Below, piece after piece: positions 41,527 through 50,081 of a stretch of DNA of 64,000 nucleotides. The position numbers and the translations under genes are program-made. Numbering within the stretch: position 1 is the first letter of the stretch; every line of letters begins with the position of its first letter. The DNA lies in the NCBI RefSeq assembly GCF_000429945.1, contig NZ_AUCV01000025.1, positions 25,908 to 89,907 of the forward strand, given 5' to 3'. This DNA comes from Desulfogranum japonicum DSM 18378. GTDB lineage: Bacteria > Desulfobacterota > Desulfobulbia > Desulfobulbales > Desulfobulbaceae. The notes under the pieces are model-generated. The model made no database searches. It worked only from the letters and a program-made list of their open reading frames with translations, and had not been told where the DNA came from.

Positions 41527-41707
41527 TGTATTTGCCTGCCAGGCAATCCTACCGTTTTTGATCTCTTCACTTCTGATAAGTTGAGTTCATGTTTGAGGTT
41601 CCGATTTCCAGTCTCTCTTTTTCTGAGAGAGGTTTTCCAACTCCCGATCTTTATACAGATATCCTGTTACAGAGGTCAAGTATTTATACCAAGAAGAGAG
41701 AATACTT

Positions 41708-42412
41708 ATGAATAAGAGTGTGCGCCCTGCAGGTTCCCTTCGTCCTTTTTCCATTACCTACGACGTGCAGCCCCATGCAGAAGGCTCTGTACTCATTCGC
41801 ATGGGAAATACCCACGTGTTGTGTGCTGTTTCTGTAGAAAATGGAGTTCCGCCTTTTCTTCTTGGTAAAGAGCAAGGGTGGATTACCGCCGAATACGGTA
41901 TGCTACCCCGTGCAACCCATACCAGAGGACGACGAGAAGCGGCGGGCAGGGGGCAGTCAGGGCGAACACTGGAGATACAGCGACTCATTGGTCGTTCACT
42001 GCGGATGATGGTTGATTTACGACAGCTTGGCGCACATACTCTGCGTGTGGATTGTGATGTAATTAATGCTGACGGTGGAACCCGCTGTGCTTCAATAACC
42101 GGTGCAGCTCTTGCTGTGCGTCAGGCACTGAAGGCCATGGTCAGGGAAGAAAAACTTGAGCAGATGCCGGAAATTTTGCCGGTAGCTGCTGTCAGTGTAG
42201 GAGTCTCGGATGGAAATGTCGTGCTTGACCTCGATTACATGCTGGATTCCACTGCAGACGTTGATGCCAATTTCGTGATGGCGCGTGATGGTCGTTGGAT
42301 TGAAACACAAATGACAGCGGAAAGCAGCCCCCTTGCACCTGAAAAATTTTCCCTGATGGCTTCCATGGCCTGGGAGGGGATTCAGCAATTATTTACCCTT
42401 TGGGATGAGTGA
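41708..42412 (+). CDS. rph: ribonuclease PH
   Basis: Phosphorolytic 3'-5' exoribonuclease that trims tRNA 3' ends. 234 aa. Family features are [32 protein letters not shown], the phosphate/RNA-binding [15 protein letters not shown] (residues about 88-102) and [20 protein letters not shown]. Full length. A 181-base gap with two weak hairpins lies upstream. Confidence 0.96.
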   Translation: MNKSVRPAGSLRPFSITYDVQPHAEGSVLIRMGNTHVLCAVSVENGVPPFLLGKEQGWITAEYGMLPRATHTRGRREAAGRGQSGRTLEIQRLIGRSLRMMVDLRQLGAHTLRVDCDVINADGGTRCASITGAALAVRQALKAMVREEKLEQMPEILPVAAVSVGVSDGNVVLDLDYMLDSTADVDANFVMARDGRWIETQMTAESSPLAPEKFSLMASMAWEGIQQLFTLWDE

Positions 42413-42781
42413 GTATGAGCACTTTTTTCAATATGCGTAGCTGCTTATAGCGGATCTGACCTTTCCGCGATCTGGCTGGTTTACGTATAGCCCTATACGG
42501 TACGGCATCCTGTCTGCGAATATCTTTGATACTGTGTAACCCATTACATGTGCAAGAAATTTGTCAAGCTCAGCCACTTTCTCTGTGAGGCGTTACGAAA
42601 GTACAACGATAGCACCGCTGCATTTGAGACTTCATATTTTTGCAAGGCATGATTGGGTAAAAATCGGTGCCGAAATTATAGATCATTGTGATACACTGTT
42701 TTTAACAGATCTGGATTCGTGTAACTCTTTTTATGTATTTGCCTGACGGTACCGGAATTATTAAACTTTTGAAGGACATAT
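42413..42781. other. rph-kinase intergenic region containing dispersed repeat copy A
   Basis: 369 bases without a gene. The left third holds a 121-base element (42442-42562) that recurs at 62881. Further right a weak promoter-like pair (TTGGGT 42653 and TATAGA 42677, 18-base spacer) could serve the hybrid kinase. GAAGGAC precedes the kinase ATG. The small ORF at 42561-42746 has no family resemblance. Confidence 0.5.
42442..42562 (+). repeat. dispersed non-coding repeat, copy A
   Basis: Homologous to 62881-63001 in the same orientation. The best block is 31 bases long with 26 identical by eye and a shared CTTTCCGCGATC core; similarity continues through the TATA-containing middle (ACGTATAGCCCTATACG against ATGTATAATCCAATACG) to the CTGTGTAACCC and GAAATTT end. 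It is intergenic in both places. Confidence 0.75.
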
Positions 42782-45451
42782 ATGCTTCAGGAACATGATC
42801 ATCGTGTCATTCTCGAACATATAGATGAATGCGTTATTGTTCTGAACGGTAAATACCAGCTCGTGTATTGCAATCCGCCGTCGTGTGAGCTTTTTGGTCT
42901 GGCAGCTTGCAACCCTGGAAATATTTCCCTCTCTGCTTTGCTTCAGTTGGTTCAACCGGATCTTTCCGTACCTACACACAATGAAGAGGAGTGCCTTCGG
43001 TTTATCCAGAAAAACGATCTGAAAATACATTCCCGTTGGTATGAATGGCGTGTGAAAACCTTTGATGAGTGTGATATGGGGAGCAAGTCCTTGCTCCTTG
43101 TGGGGCATGATATTACAGAAAGAAAAGAAAAAGAACTGACCCTTGCGGCAAGCAATGCCAGAAATCGGCAGTTTATAGATAATCAACCCGTAGGTATGTT
43201 TCGCAGCCTGCTGGAAGGGGAAGGCTCTTTTGTGTTCGCCAATCCTGCAGCCGCGGAGTTGCTTGGGAGTCCATCTGTTGAGTCCCTTTTGCAGACTACG
43301 GTTTTGTCCCGGTATGAGAATCCGGAAGATAGAAAAAAACTCATCCAGCGTCTTCTTAAGGAAGAGAAAATTGTCGGTTTTGAGGTGAAAAGCCGAAAAG
43401 TCGATGGCACGAGTATTACTGTCAGTCTTTCTTTGCAACTCATTCGAGATTCTAAAGGAAATCCTGTGGCGATAGATGCATCGATTTTCGATATTACTGA
43501 TCGCAAAAAAATCGAACAAGCCCTGTGGTTGACACAGTTTATATATGATCAGGCTGCCATAGGCATTTATCGCCTGGATGAAGAGGCCAGGATTATTGAT
43601 GTGAATGAGTTGGCTGCCCACATGCTCGGTTATTCAAGGGATGAACTCTGCTCTATGCATCTTTGGGATATTGATCCTGATATAAGTCCCTCAACCTGGC
43701 CCGATTTTTGGGCAGGTGCAGGTGAAGGATTCAGGATAGTCGAGAGAAGGCACAGGAAAAGAAATGGGGAGTATATAGCGGTTGAGATCACTTCCAGTAT
43801 AATTGAATATGCGGGACAACAGTATTCCATTGCGTTTGCCACTGATACGAGTGAACGCAAACAGATGCAGGAAAAGTTGCTGAAAAGTGAAAAGATGCAT
43901 AGACAGGCACAGCAACTGGCCAAGCTCGGACACTGGGAAAAGGTCTTCGAGAGTAATGAAATTGTCTGGTCAGATGAGATCTATCGGATTTACGAGTTTG
44001 ATAAGCAGCAACTTACGCCAGGGTCTAACCTGTATGAGATGATATTAGCCAGGGTGCATCCAGAAGATATCACTTTTGTGGGACGGGCCATTGAGGATGC
44101 TGTCAAAAGAGGTACCGAGATAGATTTTGTGCATAGGATTGTTCTGCCTGAGAAGAGGATCAAGCACCTTCATGTTATCGCCAGCATTGAATACAGGCAG
44201 GATGGAACGCCTTTGAAAATAGTTGGCACTGTCCAGGATATAACCGCACGCAGGGAAGCGGAAATCGAAAAAGAACAAATGGAGAAGAAACTTCTCCAAT
44301 CCCAGAAATTGGAAGCCATAGGAACACTCGCTGGCGGAATAGCACATGATTTTAATAATATCCTCACCTCTATTATCGGGTTCACCCAACTGGCGCTGCA
44401 ACGCATGCCTGAGGGAAATAAAGCTGTAAATAGCCTGGAACAGGTCGTTAAAGCCGGGATCAGGGCCCGTGAACTGGTTGCCCATATTCTCGCTTTCAGC
44501 AGGCAGGACGAGCAGGTGCTCGAGAAAGTAGACCTGAAGAGTATCATTACAGAAATTGTACGACTTTTGCGGGCTTCCATTCCTGCCAATGTTGAACTGC
44601 ACCAGGATATTGCTGCTGATTGCTGTACTGTTCTGGGAGTACCGGTGCAGTTCCATCAAATTCTCGTGAATTTATGTACCAATTCCTATCAGGCCATTGG
44701 CTCCAGCAACGGCAGAATCACCATAAAATTACGTAATGTGAACATTGGAAAAGACGATTTGCAGAGTAAAGATGCACCCAGACCCGGCCGCTATGTGCAA
44801 CTAACTGTAGCTGATACCGGCTGTGGAATGGAGCCGTCCACACTTGAACACATTTTTGATCCCTATTTTTCTACTAAGCAAAAAGGTGGTGGTACAGGAC
44901 TGGGATTATCCGTTGTCCATGGTATTGTCAAATCACATGGCGGATATATACAGGTGCGCAGTGATCCTGGTAAGGGGGCAATTTTTCTCGTCTACTTCCC
45001 GTGCGTTCAGGGCCAGGCTCGCGACGACATGCCACCCCGTGAAAAAATACTTCCTGTGGGGGAAGAATACATCCTGGTCGTGGACGATGAAAAAACGATT
45101 ACGGAACTTCTTTACGAGATGCTGACTAACCTGGGGTATGAGGTTAAGGCATGCAATGACCCTGAAATAGCAGTTCAATATTATCAGGCAAATGCAAATA
45201 CGGTGGATCTCATACTCACGGATCTGACAATGCCTGGAATGGATGGGGTTGAATTGGCAGCAATAATACGCAAAACTGATGAAGCTGTTCCGATTGTTCT
45301 TCAATCTGGATTCAGTGAACTGGTTACCAGGGAAAAATTAGATGCTAGCGGTATAACGTCAATTATCAGGAAGCCCATATTAGAAACGGAACTGGCCCAT
45401 TGCATCCGGGAAGCATTGGATGGGTACACACGCCAGTCAAAAGGCCAATGA
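42782..45451 (+). CDS. multi-PAS hybrid histidine kinase
   Basis: Soluble sensor kinase, 889 aa with no obvious membrane segment. Four PAS-like modules at about 10-115, 125-240, 245-365 and 385-490; HisKA with phospho-acceptor H522 (GGIAHDFNNILTSIIGFTQL); HATPase with N box (ILVNLCTNSYQAIG), DTGCGM and GGGTGLGLSVVHGIV; C-terminal receiver (LVVDDE, TDLTMPGMDG with D814, and IRKPI). No partner regulator is adjacent. The ligand is unknown; the PAS modules suggest redox or small-molecule sensing. Confidence 0.92.
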   Translation: MLQEHDHRVILEHIDECVIVLNGKYQLVYCNPPSCELFGLAACNPGNISLSALLQLVQPDLSVPTHNEEECLRFIQKNDLKIHSRWYEWRVKTFDECDMGSKSLLLVGHDITERKEKELTLAASNARNRQFIDNQPVGMFRSLLEGEGSFVFANPAAAELLGSPSVESLLQTTVLSRYENPEDRKKLIQRLLKEEKIVGFEVKSRKVDGTSITVSLSLQLIRDSKGNPVAIDASIFDITDRKKIEQALWLTQFIYDQAAIGIYRLDEEARIIDVNELAAHMLGYSRDELCSMHLWDIDPDISPSTWPDFWAGAGEGFRIVERRHRKRNGEYIAVEITSSIIEYAGQQYSIAFATDTSERKQMQEKLLKSEKMHRQAQQLAKLGHWEKVFESNEIVWSDEIYRIYEFDKQQLTPGSNLYEMILARVHPEDITFVGRAIEDAVKRGTEIDFVHRIVLPEKRIKHLHVIASIEYRQDGTPLKIVGTVQDITARREAEIEKEQMEKKLLQSQKLEAIGTLAGGIAHDFNNILTSIIGFTQLALQRMPEGNKAVNSLEQVVKAGIRARELVAHILAFSRQDEQVLEKVDLKSIITEIVRLLRASIPANVELHQDIAADCCTVLGVPVQFHQILVNLCTNSYQAIGSSNGRITIKLRNVNIGKDDLQSKDAPRPGRYVQLTVADTGCGMEPSTLEHIFDPYFSTKQKGGGTGLGLSVVHGIVKSHGGYIQVRSDPGKGAIFLVYFPCVQGQARDDMPPREKILPVGEEYILVVDDEKTITELLYEMLTNLGYEVKACNDPEIAVQYYQANANTVDLILTDLTMPGMDGVELAAIIRKTDEAVPIVLQSGFSELVTREKLDASGITSIIRKPILETELAHCIREALDGYTRQSKGQ

Positions 45452-45537
45452 AAACAGGCCACAATTCGCTTAAACCTGGAGATAGTAAAATACTCATGGA
45501 TGACAGGGCCTGTACTCGTCTACTGGATTAGCGTTCG

Positions 45538-46092
45538 ATGACAAACGGCAACAAACCCGCCATACATAAAAATTTTCTGTTCAAGCTGCGGCCAATACTT
45601 CGATGGCTAATAAAGCTACGTGGCTCCATTCGGGCCATAGCAGGAGGTTTTGCCCTGGGGACATTCCTGGCGTTTACTCCTACGATAGGGGTTCAGGTCG
45701 TTCTGGCCTTTTTTCTCGCCACCCTGTTTGGGTTAAATCGACCGGCCGCCGTCATTCCGGTTTGGATAACCAATCCGGTAACCTTGGCACCCATTTTTAC
45801 ATTCAACTATTGGGTGGGTTGCTTGTTTTTGCAAGGCCCTCCAGTATCAGAGGTATCTCAAAAATTGCTGACAATAGCACGGGAACTTGCCAGACTGGAT
45901 ATTTTTGCTATTCGCGAGCAGGTGATTATTTTTGTGCAGCTTGGGGGTGAAATTATCATTCCTCTGTTGGTTGGCAGTCTTGTCGTAGGCTCTTTGGCCG
46001 GATTAGGGAGCTATCTTGTGGTGTACCGTTTATTGACTTTTTTGCACCTGCGAAGAATGCGTAAAAAAGCAGCCAGGAATAAAGATTGGTAG
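45538..46092 (+). CDS. DUF2062 membrane protein
   Basis: 184 aa with three or four hydrophobic segments. It matches the DUF2062 family: IAGGFALGTFLAFTPTIGVQ and VIPVWITNPVTLAPIFTFNY are typical blocks. The function of the family is not established. It lies 86 bases after the hybrid kinase on the same strand and converges with the dehydrogenase gene. Confidence 0.8.
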   Translation: MTNGNKPAIHKNFLFKLRPILRWLIKLRGSIRAIAGGFALGTFLAFTPTIGVQVVLAFFLATLFGLNRPAAVIPVWITNPVTLAPIFTFNYWVGCLFLQGPPVSEVSQKLLTIARELARLDIFAIREQVIIFVQLGGEIIIPLLVGSLVVGSLAGLGSYLVVYRLLTFLHLRRMRKKAARNKDW

Positions 46093-46501
46093 TTTGAACA
46101 GGCGTCTCCGGTTGTTTCCACAACAGCCAAGGGGTAAAAGAGTTACTCGCGCTGCATTCCGTTGCCAAAAATAATCTCTCCGGTTTTCCCTTTTGTTGGC
46201 TTGCCGGTTAGAGGAATCCTTATACATGCTTCCGCATGTTTCAGGAATTTACAATAAGACGCACCTTGCGGGCAAGCATGCTTAACTGCATCTGTTTTGT
46301 TGACGGATATTTGTAGGTAAGCGTAGACTCCGGGTAAGCGTAGACTCCGAAATCGACTACATGGCTGTGCTTGATATCCTGAACATGCCTGAATCTGAGA
46401 AAAAATAATATTTCTCCGACAGACTCAACTACTTGAGCAAAAAACATCATTTATGGACAGGCGCTGATCTATTGCGGCCGCATTCTTGTAATAAATTCGG
46501 T
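46093..46501. other. convergent intergenic region with tandem 17-bp duplication
   Basis: 409 bases between convergent genes. It contains a 17-base perfect tandem duplication (46316-46349), short dyads such as CATGC-TTCC-GCATG near 46226, and CTCAA-CTAC-TTGAG near 46425. None is a convincing terminator for either neighbour. No ORF resembles a known family. Confidence 0.45.
46316..46349 (+). repeat. 17-bp perfect tandem duplication
   Basis: GGTAAGCGTAGACTCCG occurs twice with no spacer (46316-46332 and 46333-46349). It is intergenic, and only two copies are present. Confidence 0.9.
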
Positions 46502-47620
46502 CTAAAGAATGTTCCAGCGTTTAAAGCCCATGGCCTGTTCAATGCGGTTGCGAGCAATTCGCATCGCTGCTTCTCTTGGGGTAAGGTTTTCCCGTTGGAC
46601 GATTTCCAGGACAGCATTGGTGTTCTGCTGTATTTTTTTTGCAATGGTCTGCATGGCTGCGTCTTGTGTTTGCCCCTGATACTCCATAGCTGCACAGATC
46701 ACTCCGCCAGCATTGGCAATGAAATCAGGAATACTGAGTATACCCTTGTTGTGAAGATATTTTTCAGCTTCCAGTGTCAGGGGAATGTTCGCTCCCTGGG
46801 CAACCAGTTTGCACTGTAAGCGGTGGATATTATCTTTGTGAAGCACATCAGGGCGAGCAGCCGGGATCCAGATATCGCAGGGAATATCTATGACAGTTTC
46901 AGATGAACCTTTTTCTCCTTCTGGAAAGTCTTTAACTGTCCCCCCTGAATCCTTATGCGCAATGAGGGCTTTTACATCAAGGCCTTCCGGCGCGTATACA
47001 GAACCTCGGGAATCGGATGCACCGATGAGAACTGCCCCCCGTTCGGTCAGAAAACGAGCGGCATGTCGGCCAACAGCTCCAAACCCCTGTACTACCACCC
47101 TGGCGCCAGTGAGTGTTATGCCGCAATATTTCTGTGCTGTTTCAATGGCATTTACCAGGCCCCATCCTGTGGCTCCGATTTCATCCAGAGGAATGCCACC
47201 TATTGCGGCAGGCAGGCCGACAGCCCGACCAATCTGATCTTGTATCCAGGCCATGGTTTCTTCATTTGTTCCCATATCCGGGCCAAAAATATAGTCATGT
47301 TCGTTACGCAAGGCATGGGCAAAGCACCGGATGATGTTTTCTTTTTCTGTCCGTTCCATGGCTGGATCGCCATAAATTACGGATTTCCCGCCACCATGGG
47401 GAAGTCCAGCTGCAGCATTTTTAAGGGTCATTGCCCTGGCAAGGCGTGCGCACTCATTCACACTGACATCTTCTGCCATACGCAGACCGCCTATGGATGG
47501 TCCGACTGCGACATTGTCTATTACAAGGATACCTCGAAGATTGGCTCTGGGTTCGTGGATAGAGATAATTTTAGCAGGTCCCAGTTTATCGTACAGAGCA
47601 AAAATGGCGTTGTCGGGCAT
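46502..47620 (-). CDS. Glu/Leu/Phe/Val family amino acid dehydrogenase
   Basis: NAD(P)-dependent oxidative deaminase family, 372 aa. The catalytic region has GLPHGGGKSVIYGDP (lysine motif, residues about 72-86) and GPDMGTNEETMAWI; the Rossmann domain has VVVQGFGAVGRHAARFL (about 176-192); PDFIANAGGVI is near the end. It is shorter than typical hexameric glutamate dehydrogenases (about 410-450 aa), so glutamate, leucine or valine specificity cannot be assigned by eye. Start ATG has AAGGAG upstream. Divergent from the Cache/AlbA_2 gene. Confidence 0.9.
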   Translation of the reverse strand: MPDNAIFALYDKLGPAKIISIHEPRANLRGILVIDNVAVGPSIGGLRMAEDVSVNECARLARAMTLKNAAAGLPHGGGKSVIYGDPAMERTEKENIIRCFAHALRNEHDYIFGPDMGTNEETMAWIQDQIGRAVGLPAAIGGIPLDEIGATGWGLVNAIETAQKYCGITLTGARVVVQGFGAVGRHAARFLTERGAVLIGASDSRGSVYAPEGLDVKALIAHKDSGGTVKDFPEGEKGSSETVIDIPCDIWIPAARPDVLHKDNIHRLQCKLVAQGANIPLTLEAEKYLHNKGILSIPDFIANAGGVICAAMEYQGQTQDAAMQTIAKKIQQNTNAVLEIVQRENLTPREAAMRIARNRIEQAMGFKRWNIL

Positions 47621-48023
47621 GGTATCTCCTTGAATATCTCCTCACAGGAAAACTCACTCCCTGTTTCCCTGGCATTTGATATGTCACTGTTTAGAGGTGC
47701 CACTTATTAGGATAAGCGCGGTTTGTTACAGGGAGAGTAGATTGCGTTAGCCTTTTTATTCGGGAAACCGTGATCGTCCGGAGAGTAAACGACCATCGGG
47801 AGACTCCGTGGCGTACCTGTGAGCAGCTACCTCCCTGATACAGTTTTTCCGGAGAAGAACCCCTGGTTGAAGAGAGGGGAGGGCTCTTTCTCCTTTCAGT
47901 TCAGCACAAATGTGCTAATAATGTCAAACAATCAGGATGTAAAAATGATGAGAGATAAAAAGCTCTTGCGCCTGAGATGCTCAGACAGTGTACAAACACC
48001 AATATTCAGGAAGAAGGAACAGA
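47621..48023. other. divergent intergenic region with 14-bp dyad
   Basis: 403 bases between divergent genes. A dyad AGCACA-AA-TGTGCT (47903-47916) lies just upstream of TAATAATG, a possible weak -10 for the rightward gene, and could be an operator. A CGGAG...CTCCG stem near 47794-47828 is also visible. I found no riboswitch consensus. GAAGAAGGA before 48024 is the ribosome binding site. Confidence 0.45.
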
Positions 48024-49559
48024 ATGCTTTCTCGACAACGTATTATCAGTATTGTAGTACCGGTCGCCATTTTTTTTATTACCCTGCTGCTGATTAATAC
48101 CTACCAGTATTATCGGCTGAGATCTGATATGGCTTCCACCATTATCAGCGATATCAATGAAAGTGAAATGGAACGTGTCCGCTTTTTCTCATCCCAGGTG
48201 AATGATAAACTAGAATTGGTAAAACAATGGGGAAGCAACGGGTTAATCTCCTTTCAAGATACCACGCTGTTGAATAAGAAATTATTTCCTCTTCTGGAGC
48301 AGGAAGTCCCAGGAACTGGCTATATTCTGGCAGACTCCAAGGGAGACGAATATTTTCTGTTTCGTAACGACAATGCGTATTATACCCAGCGTTATACTAT
48401 AAAAAGTGGCAAAACAATTGTGGTGAAACATAAATGGAAAAATGCAGACACCCTTTTCTCAGCTGGTAACAGCAGCGAGACAGATTACGATCCGAGAACA
48501 ATGCCGTGGTTTACTCCAACTCCTGATGGAGCCGTTCACTGGGCAGGTCCCGGTATTCTTGCCCATCAAGACGTCAAGGGAATAAGCGGCTCTGTTTCCT
48601 GGAGCCCTTCAAAATCACGCAATGTTCTGGCTTTCAGCATCACCATACCTCTCCGCAATATTGAACAGCTTCTGGAATATGAATCCAAAAGCATGGAGAC
48701 ATACCTTTTTTTGGCCCATGCAGCCAGCGATTTTCTGCTTATAGGCAAGAATTTTCCCTCTTCCACGGATTTATATGCCAAATTACAGCACGCCTGTGCC
48801 AGGGTACAGCCTGAGGCGGATAATTCGTATCCGATAATCAGAATACAGGCAAACTCTGAAACCTGGCTGGCTTCCATGAGGCCTGTTAATAAACAGGACG
48901 GTCGATTGTTGATAGGTGTTCTTGCCAGTGAAAAATCGTTGCTTGCAGATCTTCGTAAAGAATTGCTGCGAGTGGATCTTGGAGACGTTACCTTTGGTCT
49001 GGCCGGGGGAGTCCTTGTCTTTTTCATTCTCCGTTTAAGTGTAAGATTCAACCATCCATCTCAGCCTGGCGAACAGGGCTCTGGAGAAGAGATTATCAGA
49101 AAGATTCTTGATACCGGTGAATGCGATACCGTGGAGTTTAAGTCCACTGTCCGAATGAATCTGAAGTCTAAGAAAAACGGAAAAGAAATAGAACTGGCCT
49201 GGCTCAAGGCCGTTGCAGCCTTTCTCAACTCCAAGGGAGGGCAACTTTTACTTGGAGTGGCTGACAATGGGGAGGTGATAGGGTTGGAAGCAGATAACTT
49301 TGAAAATGAGGATCGTTGTCAGCTGCATGTCAAAAATTTGATCAATCAACATATTGGCAGTGAGTTTTCTCATTTTCTTCACATCAGGTTGCTTATAATT
49401 GATAACAGGATGATAGTGCACATTGCCTGCACGCCTGCATCTTCCCCTGTATTTGTAAAAAATGGCAATAACGAAGAGTTTTATATCCGGACCGGGCCAT
49501 CGAATACGAAATTAAGCCCAAGCCAGACCATCAAATACCTGACTTCAAAAAAATCATGA
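48024..49559 (+). CDS. membrane sensor protein with C-terminal Schlafen AlbA_2 domain
   Basis: 511 aa from ATG 48024, which has GAAGAAGGA upstream (GTG 47988 is also in frame). TM1 is near residues 7-26 (IISIVVPVAIFFITLLLI), then about 290 residues likely periplasmic with a Cache-like sensor look (PGTGYILADSKGDEYFLFR, DPRTMPWFTPTPDG), TM2 near 328-346 (VTFGLAGGVLVFFILRLSV), then a cytoplasmic AlbA_2/Schlafen-type domain (ESCDTVEFK-like CDTVEFKSTVRMN, FLNSKGGQLLLGVADNGEVI, EEFYIRTGPSN). AlbA_2 domains are putative nucleic-acid or NTP-binding modules. No kinase or cyclase output is present. Confidence 0.78.
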   Translation: MLSRQRIISIVVPVAIFFITLLLINTYQYYRLRSDMASTIISDINESEMERVRFFSSQVNDKLELVKQWGSNGLISFQDTTLLNKKLFPLLEQEVPGTGYILADSKGDEYFLFRNDNAYYTQRYTIKSGKTIVVKHKWKNADTLFSAGNSSETDYDPRTMPWFTPTPDGAVHWAGPGILAHQDVKGISGSVSWSPSKSRNVLAFSITIPLRNIEQLLEYESKSMETYLFLAHAASDFLLIGKNFPSSTDLYAKLQHACARVQPEADNSYPIIRIQANSETWLASMRPVNKQDGRLLIGVLASEKSLLADLRKELLRVDLGDVTFGLAGGVLVFFILRLSVRFNHPSQPGEQGSGEEIIRKILDTGECDTVEFKSTVRMNLKSKKNGKEIELAWLKAVAAFLNSKGGQLLLGVADNGEVIGLEADNFENEDRCQLHVKNLINQHIGSEFSHFLHIRLLIIDNRMIVHIACTPASSPVFVKNGNNEEFYIRTGPSNTKLSPSQTIKYLTSKKS

Positions 49560-49568
49560 GAGACGCGG

Positions 49569-50063
49569 TTAAATTTTACCTAATTTCTGCAACAGCTGAA
49601 TTCCATCAGGGGTGAACGGTTCATCGGCGTGCAGGGGAAGAATACTCTGCAGGGCGATGAACCGGCCGTATTCAATTTCCTCTTCCTGGAGGATAAACGG
49701 GCCGTTGCAAAGGCATGAGTAAATTCTGCCCCACACCCTGTTATTATCCTCTTCAAAGTAGTTGTCGCATAAATGGATGAGCGGCACGTTGCTGATTCCC
49801 AGTTCTTCTGAAAGTTCCCGCTTCGCGGCCTCTTCATACGGTTCGTCTGCCAGCACAACACCGCCTGCAGCAACATCCCAGTGACTGGGATATATGTCTT
49901 TTATAGCTGTCCTTTTCTGGATAAACAGCTCCTCCTGGTTATTAAACACCAGTATGTAAGTGGCTCTGTGAATCAGGTTCTTCTCACGCATTTCCCCGCG
50001 CATGGCTGAGCCGATGGGCTTATTGCTACGGTCTACTATTTGTATCAGTTCGTTTGCGCTCAT
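49569..50063 (-). CDS. Nudix hydrolase (YfcD-like)
   Basis: 164-aa Nudix protein. The Nudix box reads GVVLADEPYEEAAKRELSEE, followed by LGI, fitting Gx5Ex7REUxEExGU at residues about 70-92. N-terminal VDRSNKPIGSAMRGEMREKN resembles the YfcD/isopentenyl-diphosphate-isomerase-like subgroup, whose substrates are uncertain. It starts 18 bases after rlmKL on the same strand and is probably co-transcribed. Confidence 0.85.
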   Translation of the reverse strand: MSANELIQIVDRSNKPIGSAMRGEMREKNLIHRATYILVFNNQEELFIQKRTAIKDIYPSHWDVAAGGVVLADEPYEEAAKRELSEELGISNVPLIHLCDNYFEEDNNRVWGRIYSCLCNGPFILQEEEIEYGRFIALQSILPLHADEPFTPDGIQLLQKLGKI

Positions 50064-50081
50064 AAGGGGTATCCTGTCGGT

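Noticed and set aside
41531..41637. Two hairpins after the Smr-like gene as terminators
   Set aside because: Stems are only six bp and T runs are short or displaced; too weak to call.
42512..42527. Weak sigma-54-like spacing (GGC...GC) inside repeat copy A
   Set aside because: Poor consensus elsewhere, and the match is not conserved in repeat copy B.
47720..47860. Possible riboswitch before the Cache/AlbA_2 gene
   Set aside because: Stems are present but I could not match any known aptamer consensus.
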